DNA from: Lasiosphaeria ovina
Lineage: Eukaryota; Ascomycota; Sordariomycetes; Sordariales; Lasiosphaeriaceae
Assembly (NCBI GenBank): GCA_033439765.1
Contig: JAULSN010000004.1
Location: forward strand, 4,660,001 to 4,724,000
Reading direction: 5' to 3'
Length of the DNA stretch: 64,000 nucleotides
Translations under genes and position numbers: made by a program
Part shown: positions 44,791-55,045 of the stretch, piece by piece
How positions within the stretch are numbered: position 1 is the stretch's first letter
Layout of the letters: the number at the start of each line of letters is the position of its first letter
The notes under the pieces: model-generated
What the model was told of the DNA's origin: nothing
What the model saw: only the letters and a program-made list of their open reading frames with translations
The model's database searches: none

Positions 44791-47700
44791 ATGGCGACAT
44801 CTTTCGGCCTGGAGACGGTGCTCGTGCCGACCGGCACCGACCCCGACCAGTTCATTGAGTGGGTTCTACCGCCAATTGTTCGTTCGCTTGCTCTGCCGTA
44901 ATTAACGCGCCCTCAGCGTCGTGGCCCTGCATGGCATCGCCGGCCTCGGCCGAGAGTCGTGGCTCTATGCCGGCGATGGTGAACTAAAGTACAAGAAATG
45001 GTTCGAGGACCAGTACCCAAACATCCGCTTCTCCGTCTATGATTACCCCTTTCTTGACAGCCAGGCAAATGTCTTCGTGCGCGGCGGCATCCGGCGCGAG
45101 GCTCTCCGTCTGCTGGAGGCCCTCACTGCTCTCAGGGCAGCGGGTGAAGAGGTGAGATACGACGGCCTGGTTGGCCTTAGTGTTACAACCAAGCAAGCAT
45201 AAGGCACCCTGCTTATTATTTGCTAGAAAAAACGCCGCATCATGTTCTTCGGCCATGATGTTGGGGGGGTCATTGTCAAAGAGGTAATTGACTCGCTCTT
45301 CTTTCGTCTGAAACTGGACTATTTACCTTGACATGAGCCTGCCACTGACATTTCATCCCTGATAGGCTCTGATAATGTCTGCATTTGGCGATGTACGGTT
45401 CCGAGACATATACTTGTCAACTCGGCGAATTGTAAGTTGATTAGTGATTGCTGTCTCCGTGGCCGTGGTGTCGGTTGCGTAGTCTAACAAGAGACATAGA
45501 TATTCTTTGGCCTTGGCCAGCAGTGTGACGGCGTCGAATATTTTCGACAGAGCTTCATACACCTGCTTGGACAGAATAAGACATCAGATTTTGGGCCCGT
45601 GGAGAAGCTGGCCGGCCCCTTGGCTAAAACAGTCGTGGAAATCAACCGCAGTTTTCTCGAAGCAAAGGTGCAGTTCCGCACTGTCTTGATCAACGTGTAT
45701 TCCACCAATGCCGAGCTCAGCGAGAGAGTATGTCTTCAATCCTTCCAACGATCTTCCACTTGAGAGACCAACATGGAGCTAAAATCTTTGAAAAGGTCTT
45801 CAGCCGGGATCCCATGGAGCAGCAGGATTGGTGGAAGTCCACAGCCGTACCACACGCTCACATAACCTTCAATTCGGACATTGCTACGTCCATCGGAGGG
45901 ACATTGACATCTCAGGTTTCTACCACCCCTGCCACTGAGCGCTCCCTATTTCTACTGCGGGCCTTCTCTCGCCTCGCCATCAGTTTGCCAGAAATAGAAG
46001 AGCGTTTCACTCCGAGCAAGATTGTCAACGACAAACTTCTCTGGAAATGGGGCCTCGACTCGAATCGCAGTATCCTGGTCGTCCAGAAGGCCGGTGCCAG
46101 CACAGACGACGCCGCAAGATTGGGCGCCGTCATCAACAGCCGCCTCTTGTCCGACAACTTCCCCACGGGGGCGCGGTATTTCCAACATGTCTTTTTCTTC
46201 GCATTTCGAGAATGGGATCCTCGATGCAACTCGGTCGAGACACTGCTCTGCACATTTCTGTCCAACTTGGCGCGTTGGGAGGTGAACTACGTCGATAATT
46301 CAAACAGCCGCTGTCTGACAAACGACTGGGATGAAAAGGTGCTGGGCCACCGCTTCTGGAACTTGGAGTTTCTGTGGTTCCGAGTATACCAAGCCGTACA
46401 GTATTTGACCTACGGAGATGGCCGCTTTCTGTTCTGGACACTTGCCAACGTCAACGACAAAGACGAGTCTCACCGATGGCTGTTGAAGAAGCTCGAGACC
46501 ATGACCATCGATTCAGACATCAAGTTCAAGCTAGTGATTGTCAACCATGACTCTCCGCCGCCCAGTCTAAAATCCCAGAACTTAAAGATCGCCGTGGGCG
46601 ACATCAACCGACAAGCTAACACAGAGAAAGAGACATCGCCACCAGACAACGATGCCGAGACTGATACGAAGATTGCCGTGGGCGACATCGACCGGCAAGC
46701 TAGCACAGAAGAGGAGACGCCGTCACCGGACCTGGATACTAAGATAGATGCTAAGGCCGACAACAAGGAAGTCTTCGACGAGGAACACATCCTTCTTCAA
46801 CCACTTGCAAGAGACTTGGATACGTTGGACAATATGAGCAAGTCATTGGAGCTGGTGCTTGAACTTCCGCGGCTATATCCCTTAAAGTCATCACTTGCCA
46901 AGTTGTTTACAGAGAGTGAGGCAGAGGGCTTGGGAGAAGCCCTCTGCGTCTGGGTTCGAGACAAGGGCATTAACACCCCAATCGACAGCCTGGAGCAGGA
47001 AATTACACAGCTCTCTCCCATTTCCCCCAAGAAGTTGTTTAAGCAGATAATCCTACCGACCCTTGCGCTTCCTCGGACGAAAGAGTGGGCAATCCCAACG
47101 CTCGAATTGCTTCTTCACGCGTTTCGTCCCCTCACAATCTACGAGGTAGAAGATCTTGTAACCACGCAGCCCAGCAATCAACTACAAAAGGATGAAAGTT
47201 CCCAAGCGCTCCGCTATGGGGCGTCCATGGCTGGGCTTCATGGTCTCATCGTTGTACAGCATAGCGAGATTCATTTCGGCCATCCCGCTTTCCGAGAGTT
47301 TCTCCTGGCCGGGGAAGGCGGCCAAAAGCTTCAAGCCTCAAGTGGACTACACGCCAGGATCACCGCTGCATGCCTGGAATACTTGCTTTCGGCCGTGGAC
47401 AACGGGTTGCTGACTGATTATCAAGAGGACGATCCAATGCCCGAGTCGCGGCTGGACTTTTCCTCCTACGCCGTCAACTACTGGCCACGACACCTCAAGC
47501 TGGCAGGATCTGATCTCTCTCCCGACTCACCACCTATCAAAAAGTTGATTGAGCACGAAACTGCCCTCGACGTCTGGGCAAAGGCTTACTGGAACCGCTC
47601 AAATCCCACAACGCGCTCCCCTGCATCTTGCATTTCATCTGCGGCCATTGCTGCCGAACACGGGCTCGAATCTTTACTCGAACGGATCCTCAAAAAGCGG

Positions 47701-50700
47701 AAGCAGATTTCTTCTTTTGAAGAGGAATGCTTCCATGCTCTGGAGGCTGCCGCTAGAAACGGACACGGCTCACTCGTGCGCAATCTCCTGACAGTACCAC
47801 TTCCAGAAGACCGGAGGCTAGAAGCGGTGGCTCTAGCCACCCTAGACGGAAGACACGTCGAAATCTTTCGCCAGATAATCCAGAAGCTGGACGTGGATGC
47901 AACAAGCCCCAAAGCCTTGTCCGAAATTTTCCAAAAGGCTGCACTACTGGGGCTGGTCGATGAGATGAAGCTTCTCATTCCCCTAATGCCAGCCGACACG
48001 GATTGGGATCCAATCCTATACACGGCATGCATGGGTGGCAGCTTGAAATCGGTGAAGCTTGTTCTCGAAAGTGTTCCCAAGCGTGCCACACCGCCTACTG
48101 TCTCGGATGACTCTGATAAGCCTGAGACTGCCGATAAATCCGAAGTTCCTGGGGGAGATGAAGCCACGGAAGATGAAGATAAAGCTACGGAAGATAAAGC
48201 TGCGAACGATGAAGCCGCGGAAGATGCCGAAACCCCCAAAGTTGTTGGTGATCCGGGGCCTACAAAAGAGCCGCCAGCTTCTGGAGAGCTCAGCAGTGTT
48301 GGGGAGCTCCCTGCTGCCGAGGGTACCGATGCCTCCGAGCGCTCAGAGGTAGCCGAAGAGGCCGAAGAGGCCAAAGAGGCCAAAGATGCCAAAGACAGCG
48401 ATGCTTCTGAAAGCTCTGCGGAGGCCTCTGAGCGCTCGGCATCCCCGGAGCCTAAAGTTGCCGAAGATCCCAAAGCACCTGCTTCTGCTCTCGAAGTGGC
48501 TTGTATCTACGGCCACGTCGAGATAAGCGCGTTTCTCGCAGAGAAAAAGATCATATCAGCGCGTGCCATCAACAAAGACGAGCCGGAGCCATCCGATAAA
48601 GAGTGGTTCGATATGTTTGCCAAGGTGATTCACATCGCCGAGCAATCGGGCCAATCCGAAGTCCTTCGGAGTTTGTTGGCTGTTGCATCCAAGTGGGACT
48701 ACACGAGCTACTCTTTTGCTCTGGAGAGGTGCCTTCCCTGTCTGACACAACACCACGTGGTCAGGTGTTGTAAAGTAGTTTTTGACCAATTCGCCAAGTT
48801 TCTGACCCCGGAGGAGGTGAGCGAAAAGGCAAAGCCCCAATTGAAGAACGCAGTTGAGAGAGGAGACCCCGACATGTTACGAGAGCTGCTCTCTCGCATT
48901 CACGGAACGATAGACAAGGAGACCCGCGATGAGCTGTGGAAAGCAGCCAAGGACAAGGGCGACTTGGCACTGGACGTCTTCAGCCTGCTTGCAGACGAAG
49001 GTTCCAAGGTCTGGGATAAGGAAGAGCTCAGCGACGTGCTCGGAGCCACACTTTGTGCAGCAGCAAAGAGCAACTCGCCGAAGCTCGTCGACTTTCTCAT
49101 TGAGCGTGGGGCAGAGCTCAACAAACAGGACGAACTCGGCCGCACGCCTTTGTTCCAAGCGGCGTGGCACGGCAATAATGGGATCGTCAAGAGGCTGATT
49201 GAGGCGAAAGCAGATCTCGAGAGCACTGCCCCTTGCGATGACAATGGGTGTTGCGGCTGGACGCCGCTCTTTGCTTCCTATGACCAAGCGGCAACCCTCG
49301 AAATATTGCTCGAAGCAGGATCGAACGTAAACGTCAAAAGCGAGCATGGAACGACGGTTTTGTGGCTGTCGGGCACAAGAGGTCACATGGACGCAGTCAA
49401 GGCGCTCATCAAAGGAAAACCCGAGGTTGCCACTTTGGACACTTTACTCAACAAGAAAACCCCCCTCTCGGATGCGGCGGCGCGTGAGAATCCCGAGATT
49501 GTCCGGCTCCTGCTCGACGCCGGATCGAACCCGTCGGCGTTTCCAGCCGAGGACCTGGAAGCTCCGCTTCTCCACGAATGTGTCAAAAACTCCAACCTGG
49601 AGATTTTGCGCATGTTCCTAGAGTATCCTCTGCCTCTTGATCAGCGGGACGGAGACGGCAACACGCCCCTCACGAGCATTACTGCAGACACGTCGGTTCC
49701 AGTCGTCAGGCTCCTCGTGAACCGAGGTGCATCCCTCGAGCTGACCAACAGCGGCGACCTTACACCCCTGGGGAAGGCCATAACCGTTGGGAATATCGAT
49801 GTTGCCAAGTATCTCATTTCCGTCGGCGCCAATGTCCAGGCCTCGGTCGGGCGGAGCGGCACTATACTGCACGTGGCGTGCAGCACAGGGGAAGGCGGGT
49901 TGCCTGCGGTCAAGCTTCTCATTGATAGCGGAGCAGATGTCAACAACGCCGACCCAGGGCCAAACGGGACTCCTTTCCAAGCAGCCTGTCGTCGGGCGGA
50001 GACTGACACCTTGTCCGACACGGCCGAGATCATCAATTACCTCGTCGACGACGTCAAGATCCAAGTCAGGCAGCAGAGCAACTGGTGGGGCTCCAATCTC
50101 AGCGTTGCCTGCTTGGTTGCGGACCTGGATATTGTCGATAAGCTCATTGAGCGGGGCGCGGATGTCGAAGCCGAGGACAGGATGGGGAGACAGCCAATCC
50201 ACTTTGCTCTGTTCCGCACCGTGACCTATGTGGAGCGTCTCCGCAGCCAAGGAGCCGACCTGTTTGACACGGACCTCATGGGCCGCGGCCCCCTCCACAT
50301 CGCGGTCCTGAGTGGACGGCTGGAGTTGGTACAGTACGTTCTTGCGCAAAAAGAGGGCCTAGCCACTGAGAAGGACGTCGACAACTGGACGCCCCTTCTG
50401 TGGGCCGTCTGTTTCGTCGGGAATTGGAAGACGGAGACATCAGAACGGGGAGCCATCGTCAGCGAACTGCTCAAGCACGGCGCCAGCCGGCTGACTGAGG
50501 GAGAGGGCCTAGACAGGACGTGGACCGCGCTCAAGCTGGCTCGGTACTACGGATTGCCTGAAGAGATTATCGATCTTGTCACGCCGACGGAAGACGAGCT
50601 CCAAAGCCTCGGCAAGGACGAAGGCCCGTGGCGGTACAGCATTCGCAACGACACCAGGCAAGCAAAGGTGTATCCGGGGTCGTTCTGCGATGCATGCCTG

Positions 50701-51191
50701 ATGGTGAGTCCAAGAACAAAACAAGGTGTGGAAGTTGTCCGCATTGACGCGCTGCTAATCACTTCTTTTCTGCTATTAATTAGGTGTTGGCTGGTGTGTA
50801 CCACTTGTGCGACGAATGCCCCGGGTTCTGCCTTTGCTTCAAATGCTACCGGTCCAAGAACACCATCCACCCTGAGCACGATTTCCACGACACGGGAGAA
50901 AGCAACGAGTATGTGGAGGACCAGGCGGACGATACCGTGGCTACCACTCCGGGGGCTACCACGGACGCAGGCGGAGACGAAAACACGTCGTCGAGCTCTG
51001 AACACCCCGAAGCAGACCCCCTGGAGGCACTAGTCAAGACTAGATCAGATGATAGCGACGATTCCGGGGAGGAGGAGAGTAGCGACGAGGAGGAAGAGGA
51101 GGAGGAGGAGGACGACGACGACGACGACGACGACGACGGAGAAGGGGACGGAGACGATGAAGAGGAGGAAGAGGGCGATGAGGACGACTGA
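44791..51191 (+). CDS. NLR-like protein: hydrolase-like, degenerate NTPase-like, ankyrin, ZZ finger
   Basis: Seven exons, 44791-44858, 44917-45151, 45227-45283, 45366-45431, 45500-45727, 45796-50703 and 50784-51191, give 1989 aa. Residues 1-200 follow the alpha/beta-hydrolase module of fungal receptors (VVALHGIAGLG, then FFGHDVGGVIVKE, then IIFFGLG), but the nucleophile position is Asp112 instead of Ser. Residues about 240-740 have the length and layout of a NACHT region. At the P-loop place stands VVQKAGASTDD (about 313-323) with no G-K-S/T, and the Walker B place (FLFWTLANVND) lacks the usual acidic D-D/E. A 28-aa tandem duplication lies at 482-537 and an acidic Glu/Ala/Ser linker at about 987-1110. 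Ankyrin repeats run to about 1840. SFCDAC ... LCDEC ... LCFKC ... HPEHDFH is a ZZ zinc finger split by the last intron, followed by an Asp/Glu tail. Probably a cytosolic receptor or scaffold that no longer hydrolyses NTP (inference). Confidence 0.87.
46585..46752 (+). repeat. 84-bp in-frame tandem duplication
   Basis: Two adjacent 84-nt units (46585 and 46669) each code a 28-residue segment beginning KIAVGDI(N/D)RQA. Copies differ at several codons, so the duplication is not brand new. It sits in a polar, disordered part of the NLR-like protein after the NTPase-like core. Confidence 0.9.
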
Positions 51192-51833
51192 TATGTTAGT
51201 CTATCTGCGGGCTTGATCTTGGCGGCCAAGGCTGCTGTGCGTTGTGTGTGGGATTTTGTCTCTGTTGCGGGTTTTCTGTTTCTGGATTGTCGAAATGTAG
51301 ACATAGGGTTGTATTCAAAGCTTGGGTCTTTTTCTGACGCCATCACGAATTGGCATGCCAGCCCTTCCAATATTGATGCATAATTATGCCTCGGGCACGA
51401 TTGCGTCTTTACGATCCAATCCCCGGAGGACTGTCCGATTTATCCAAATACCGAGCTGCCGGCCACTCAGGACTGGGCTGCAGGATAAATGAGGAAATGC
51501 CGCCTCCAATACCCCTGAACACAAGCATTAGCAAGGAAGGGAAAGTGGATTCGGGTGCCAACTGCCAAGAGGTCGGATAGTAATATGCCACCTTCCCAAT
51601 TCGGGCGGTGCTTGTGCAACGCCGAGAGCATGGCCATGCCGTCGACACCGCACCCGGGGTTGGACCTGCCCGACGCGGCAGCAGCCTAGCACCGAAGGAG
51701 CAGTATGCCATCGCCGTGCTTCTCGCGCAAACAACGATAATCACTACTAAAGACGGCTCACCCGAGTCTTCAGTTTGAAAGACAGGGCCAGCGCTCCTCT
51801 TCGGTCCTCCGTGGTCCTATTCCCTGCCTCAAG
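51192..51833. other. Intergenic, promoter of DPP IV gene
   Basis: No gene seen; short frames on both strands lack domain character. The leader next to 51834 is pyrimidine-rich. Confidence 0.6.
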
Positions 51834-54209
51834 ATGCAGCGTCTTGTGCCTTTCTATGTCGCAGCTGCTGCCCTAGTCGCGGTCGCGGTCACGGCCATCG
51901 AGCCCGCCCGCCTGCCCCATCAGCCGCTCGGCAACGGCACCAAGCTGCTCACGTACGACATCACCACGGGCAGCCCGGGCCAGCTGGGCTCGTCGACCAC
52001 GTCTTACACATGGGTCGACTCGGAGAAGGACGGGTCGTTCATCACCAGTGCCAGCGACGGCTCGTTTGTCTTTGGCGACGTCGTCGCCGGCAACACGACC
52101 ACCTTCCTGGCTGCCGACAAGATCCCCGCCGACTACTATGACTACTGGATATCGCCCGACTACTCCAGGGTCCTCTGGGCTGTTAATCATACTAAGCAGT
52201 ACCGCTACTCGTACTTTGCCGACTACCTCGTGCAGGACGTCGCGTCAGGCGCCACACAGTCGCTCGTCGGCAGCTCCACGGGCGACGTGCAGTACGCCGC
52301 GTGGAACCCGGCGTCGTCGTCGCAGATCGCCTTTGTGCGCGGCAACAACTTGTTCCTGTGGAGCAACGGCACGGTGGGCCAGGTCACGGCCGACGGCGGG
52401 CCGGACCTGTTCAACGCCGTGCCTGACTGGGTGTACGAGGAAGAGATCCTGGGGAGTAACTCGGCGCTGTGGTTCTCGCCCGACGGCGCGTACATTGCCT
52501 TTCTGAGCTTCAACGAGACGGGCGTCGACACCTTCACCATCCCGTACTACATGGACGGCCAGAGCTCGGCGCCGCCGTACCCGCGCCAGCTCGACCTGCG
52601 CTACCCCAAGGTCGGCACCACCAACCCCACCGTGGCCTTCCACCTCGTCAGCACCGCGGACCTGGCCGCCGTCGCGGTTCCGGTCGACGCGTGGCCCGCC
52701 GACGACCTTATCATCGGCGAGGTGGCCTGGCTGACGGACGCGCACGACAAGGTCGTCTACCGCGCCTTCAACCGCGTGCAGGACCACGAGAAGCTCGTGC
52801 TGGTCGACACTGCGTCCAGGTCGTCGGCCGTCGTCCGGCAGCGCGACGGCTCGGACGGCTGGCTCGAGAACAATGCCGCTATCCGCTACATTGGCGCCGT
52901 CAACGCCAGCTCGCACCGAACAACAAACGGCACTGGGTCCGGGACTAAGTACTACCTCGACCTGTCGGACGAGTCGGGCTGGAACCACATCTACCTGTTC
53001 CCGGTCGACGGCGACAGCAGCGGCAGCGGCAAGATCGCGCTCACGTCGGGCGAGTGGGAGGTGGCGGCCATTCTCAAGATCGACGCGGCGCGCGGGCTAG
53101 TGCACTACACGTCGACGCAGCGGCACAGCACGGAGCGGCATCTGTATTCAGTATCATGGATTACGGGCGCTACGACGGCGTTGGCAGACGACAGCGTGGC
53201 GGGGGTGTGGAGCGCATCGTTCTCGGCCGGCGGCGGGTACTACGTGCGGCGGTACGGCGGGCCCGACGTGCCGTACCAGGAGCTCTTCTCCATCGACTCC
53301 CCGGCAACACCGCTGCGCGTCGTCAACGACAACGCCCGCCTGTACAACCTGCTGCAGACGTACCGCCTGCCCAACATCACGTACCTCGAGCTCGCGCACC
53401 CGGCCGGCTACACGCTCAACGCCATGCTGCGGCTGCCGGCCAGCTTCTCCCCCGCCAAGACCTACCCGGTGCTCCTAACGCCCTACGGCGGGCCCAACGC
53501 GCAGCAGGTGACCAAGGGCTTCGCGTCGCTCAACTGGAACGCCTACATCGCGTCGGACCCAGAGCTCGAGTACATCACGCTCACCGTCGACAACCGCGGC
53601 ACGGGGTTCAAGGGGCGGGCGTTCCGGTCGCTCGTGGCGGGGCGGCTCGGCGAGCTCGAAGCGGCCGACCAGATCTGGGCCGCGAAGGAACTGGCCAAGA
53701 ACCCGTGGGTCGACGCCTCCAAGATCGCCATCTGGGGCTGGTCGTACGGCGGGTACCTGGCCGCCAAGGTCGTCGAGGCCGGCGACGCCATCGTCTCGCT
53801 CGGCATCGCCACCGCGCCCGTCGCCGACTGGCGCCTGTACGACTCCATGTACACGGAGCGGTACATGAAGACGCCTTCGCTCAACCCGGCCGGGTACGCC
53901 GCGTCGGCCGTGCACGACGCCGCGGGCTTCAAATCTGTCGCCGGCGGCTTCCTCGTGCAGCACGGCACGGGCGACGACAACGTGCACTTCCAGAACTCGG
54001 CGGCGCTGGTGGATTTGCTGATGGGTGCAAAAGTAAGCCCGGAGAAGCTCGCCGTGGCCTGGTTCACCGACTCGGACCACAGCATCAACTACCACAATGC
54101 CAGCGCGTACCTGTATAAGCAGCTGTCGAAGAAGCTGTTTGACGAGAAGGCGCGGGTGGGGAATAGTACCGGCGGGCATCAGTGGAGTAGGCGGGAGGTC
54201 GTGGCTTGA
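51834..54209 (+). CDS. dpp4: Secreted dipeptidyl peptidase IV (S9 family)
   Basis: Intronless, 791 aa, close to the usual length of secreted fungal DPP IV. A signal peptide (about 1-21, rich in Ala/Val) is followed by the beta-propeller with PDWVYEEEI, the conserved Glu pair that binds the substrate amino terminus. The C-terminal alpha/beta-hydrolase domain has the complete triad: Ser637 in GWSYGGY, Asp714 in HGTGDDNVHF and His749 in DSDHSINYH. It cleaves X-Pro or X-Ala dipeptides from peptide N-termini outside the cell, for nitrogen nutrition and in some species host protein breakdown. Many N-glycosylation sequons fit secretion. There is no membrane anchor beyond the cleavable signal, which separates it from the vacuolar membrane form. 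It is convergent with the permease gene to its right. Confidence 0.93.
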   Translation: MQRLVPFYVAAAALVAVAVTAIEPARLPHQPLGNGTKLLTYDITTGSPGQLGSSTTSYTWVDSEKDGSFITSASDGSFVFGDVVAGNTTTFLAADKIPADYYDYWISPDYSRVLWAVNHTKQYRYSYFADYLVQDVASGATQSLVGSSTGDVQYAAWNPASSSQIAFVRGNNLFLWSNGTVGQVTADGGPDLFNAVPDWVYEEEILGSNSALWFSPDGAYIAFLSFNETGVDTFTIPYYMDGQSSAPPYPRQLDLRYPKVGTTNPTVAFHLVSTADLAAVAVPVDAWPADDLIIGEVAWLTDAHDKVVYRAFNRVQDHEKLVLVDTASRSSAVVRQRDGSDGWLENNAAIRYIGAVNASSHRTTNGTGSGTKYYLDLSDESGWNHIYLFPVDGDSSGSGKIALTSGEWEVAAILKIDAARGLVHYTSTQRHSTERHLYSVSWITGATTALADDSVAGVWSASFSAGGGYYVRRYGGPDVPYQELFSIDSPATPLRVVNDNARLYNLLQTYRLPNITYLELAHPAGYTLNAMLRLPASFSPAKTYPVLLTPYGGPNAQQVTKGFASLNWNAYIASDPELEYITLTVDNRGTGFKGRAFRSLVAGRLGELEAADQIWAAKELAKNPWVDASKIAIWGWSYGGYLAAKVVEAGDAIVSLGIATAPVADWRLYDSMYTERYMKTPSLNPAGYAASAVHDAAGFKSVAGGFLVQHGTGDDNVHFQNSAALVDLLMGAKVSPEKLAVAWFTDSDHSINYHNASAYLYKQLSKKLFDEKARVGNSTGGHQWSRREVVA

Positions 54210-55045
54210 GTCTGGCCGTGTCTAGGTAATCATTGATTGCGTGGGCGGGTGGGTTGGTGCCGGTTTCGGTTTAATGATAACTGCCTGGCCGCGGATACCT
54301 GCTTGGAAGTCGGAGGGGGAACACTCAATATCCTGTAATGAACATTAATTAATTGAAAATTTGTTTTGGTCTGACTCTATTCCGAGTTTTGTGTGCTTTG
54401 ACTTGGACTGATGATCAACTGATGAGTTATGGCACCGGTAAGCCACTGCATTCAACTCTGGTGATTAACAAATAAAGAAGCAGACAATGTCTAGGTTAGG
54501 GGGGTCTCTGGGTTGTTTATCTGTTTGTTCGACATCTTTGTAGAGAGGAATGAATTGAGCTCGCAGTGTTTAAGTTTCCAGTTTTATATCCATTCCTTTG
54601 ATAATACTCTGAAAGCATGTCAACTCTCAAGCAACCAGACTGAAGAGCCTCTAGATTGAGTTTGCCGCAAACCGTCATTGTTGAAATAAGAACGATAAAA
54701 TTGGAGAACTTGGAGAGCCTGATACATATCAAGACCAAATCAAGCAAGCAATAACCTCAATTTGATGGAGTGTGGGAGTTGGAGAAGAAACACGCATCCC
54801 GTGTTTGTCTGCCTGTAACTGTATCCGTACCAGAAAGTATATAACCCAGCCAATCTCGTCTAATGCAGCCGTGCGCCTATCGTCAAAGTCTATCCAGTAA
54901 TCATGATTCGTATCCGAATTCCCCAATCCTTTGTCCAGAGCCCCTATACCATGCCATGCTCGCAGCCGAAACGCTTATATGTACTTCCGGCCTCAAAAAA
55001 GCCCTTCGTGCTGCCGTCCGGTAGCCTCTGAGCCTACCCACCATC
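54210..55045. other. Intergenic between convergent genes
   Basis: AT-rich shared 3' flank. No gene seen. Confidence 0.6.

Noticed and set aside
45728..45795. Start of the NLR-like protein at the Met codon 45730
   Set aside because: That Met lies inside an intron (GTATGT to AAAAG). Splicing to 45796 joins the hydrolase-like module to the rest in phase and restores continuous text.
51090..51190. Independent microsatellite locus in GA/GAC repeats
   Set aside because: It is the coding sequence of the Asp/Glu-rich tail of the NLR-like protein and needs no separate explanation.
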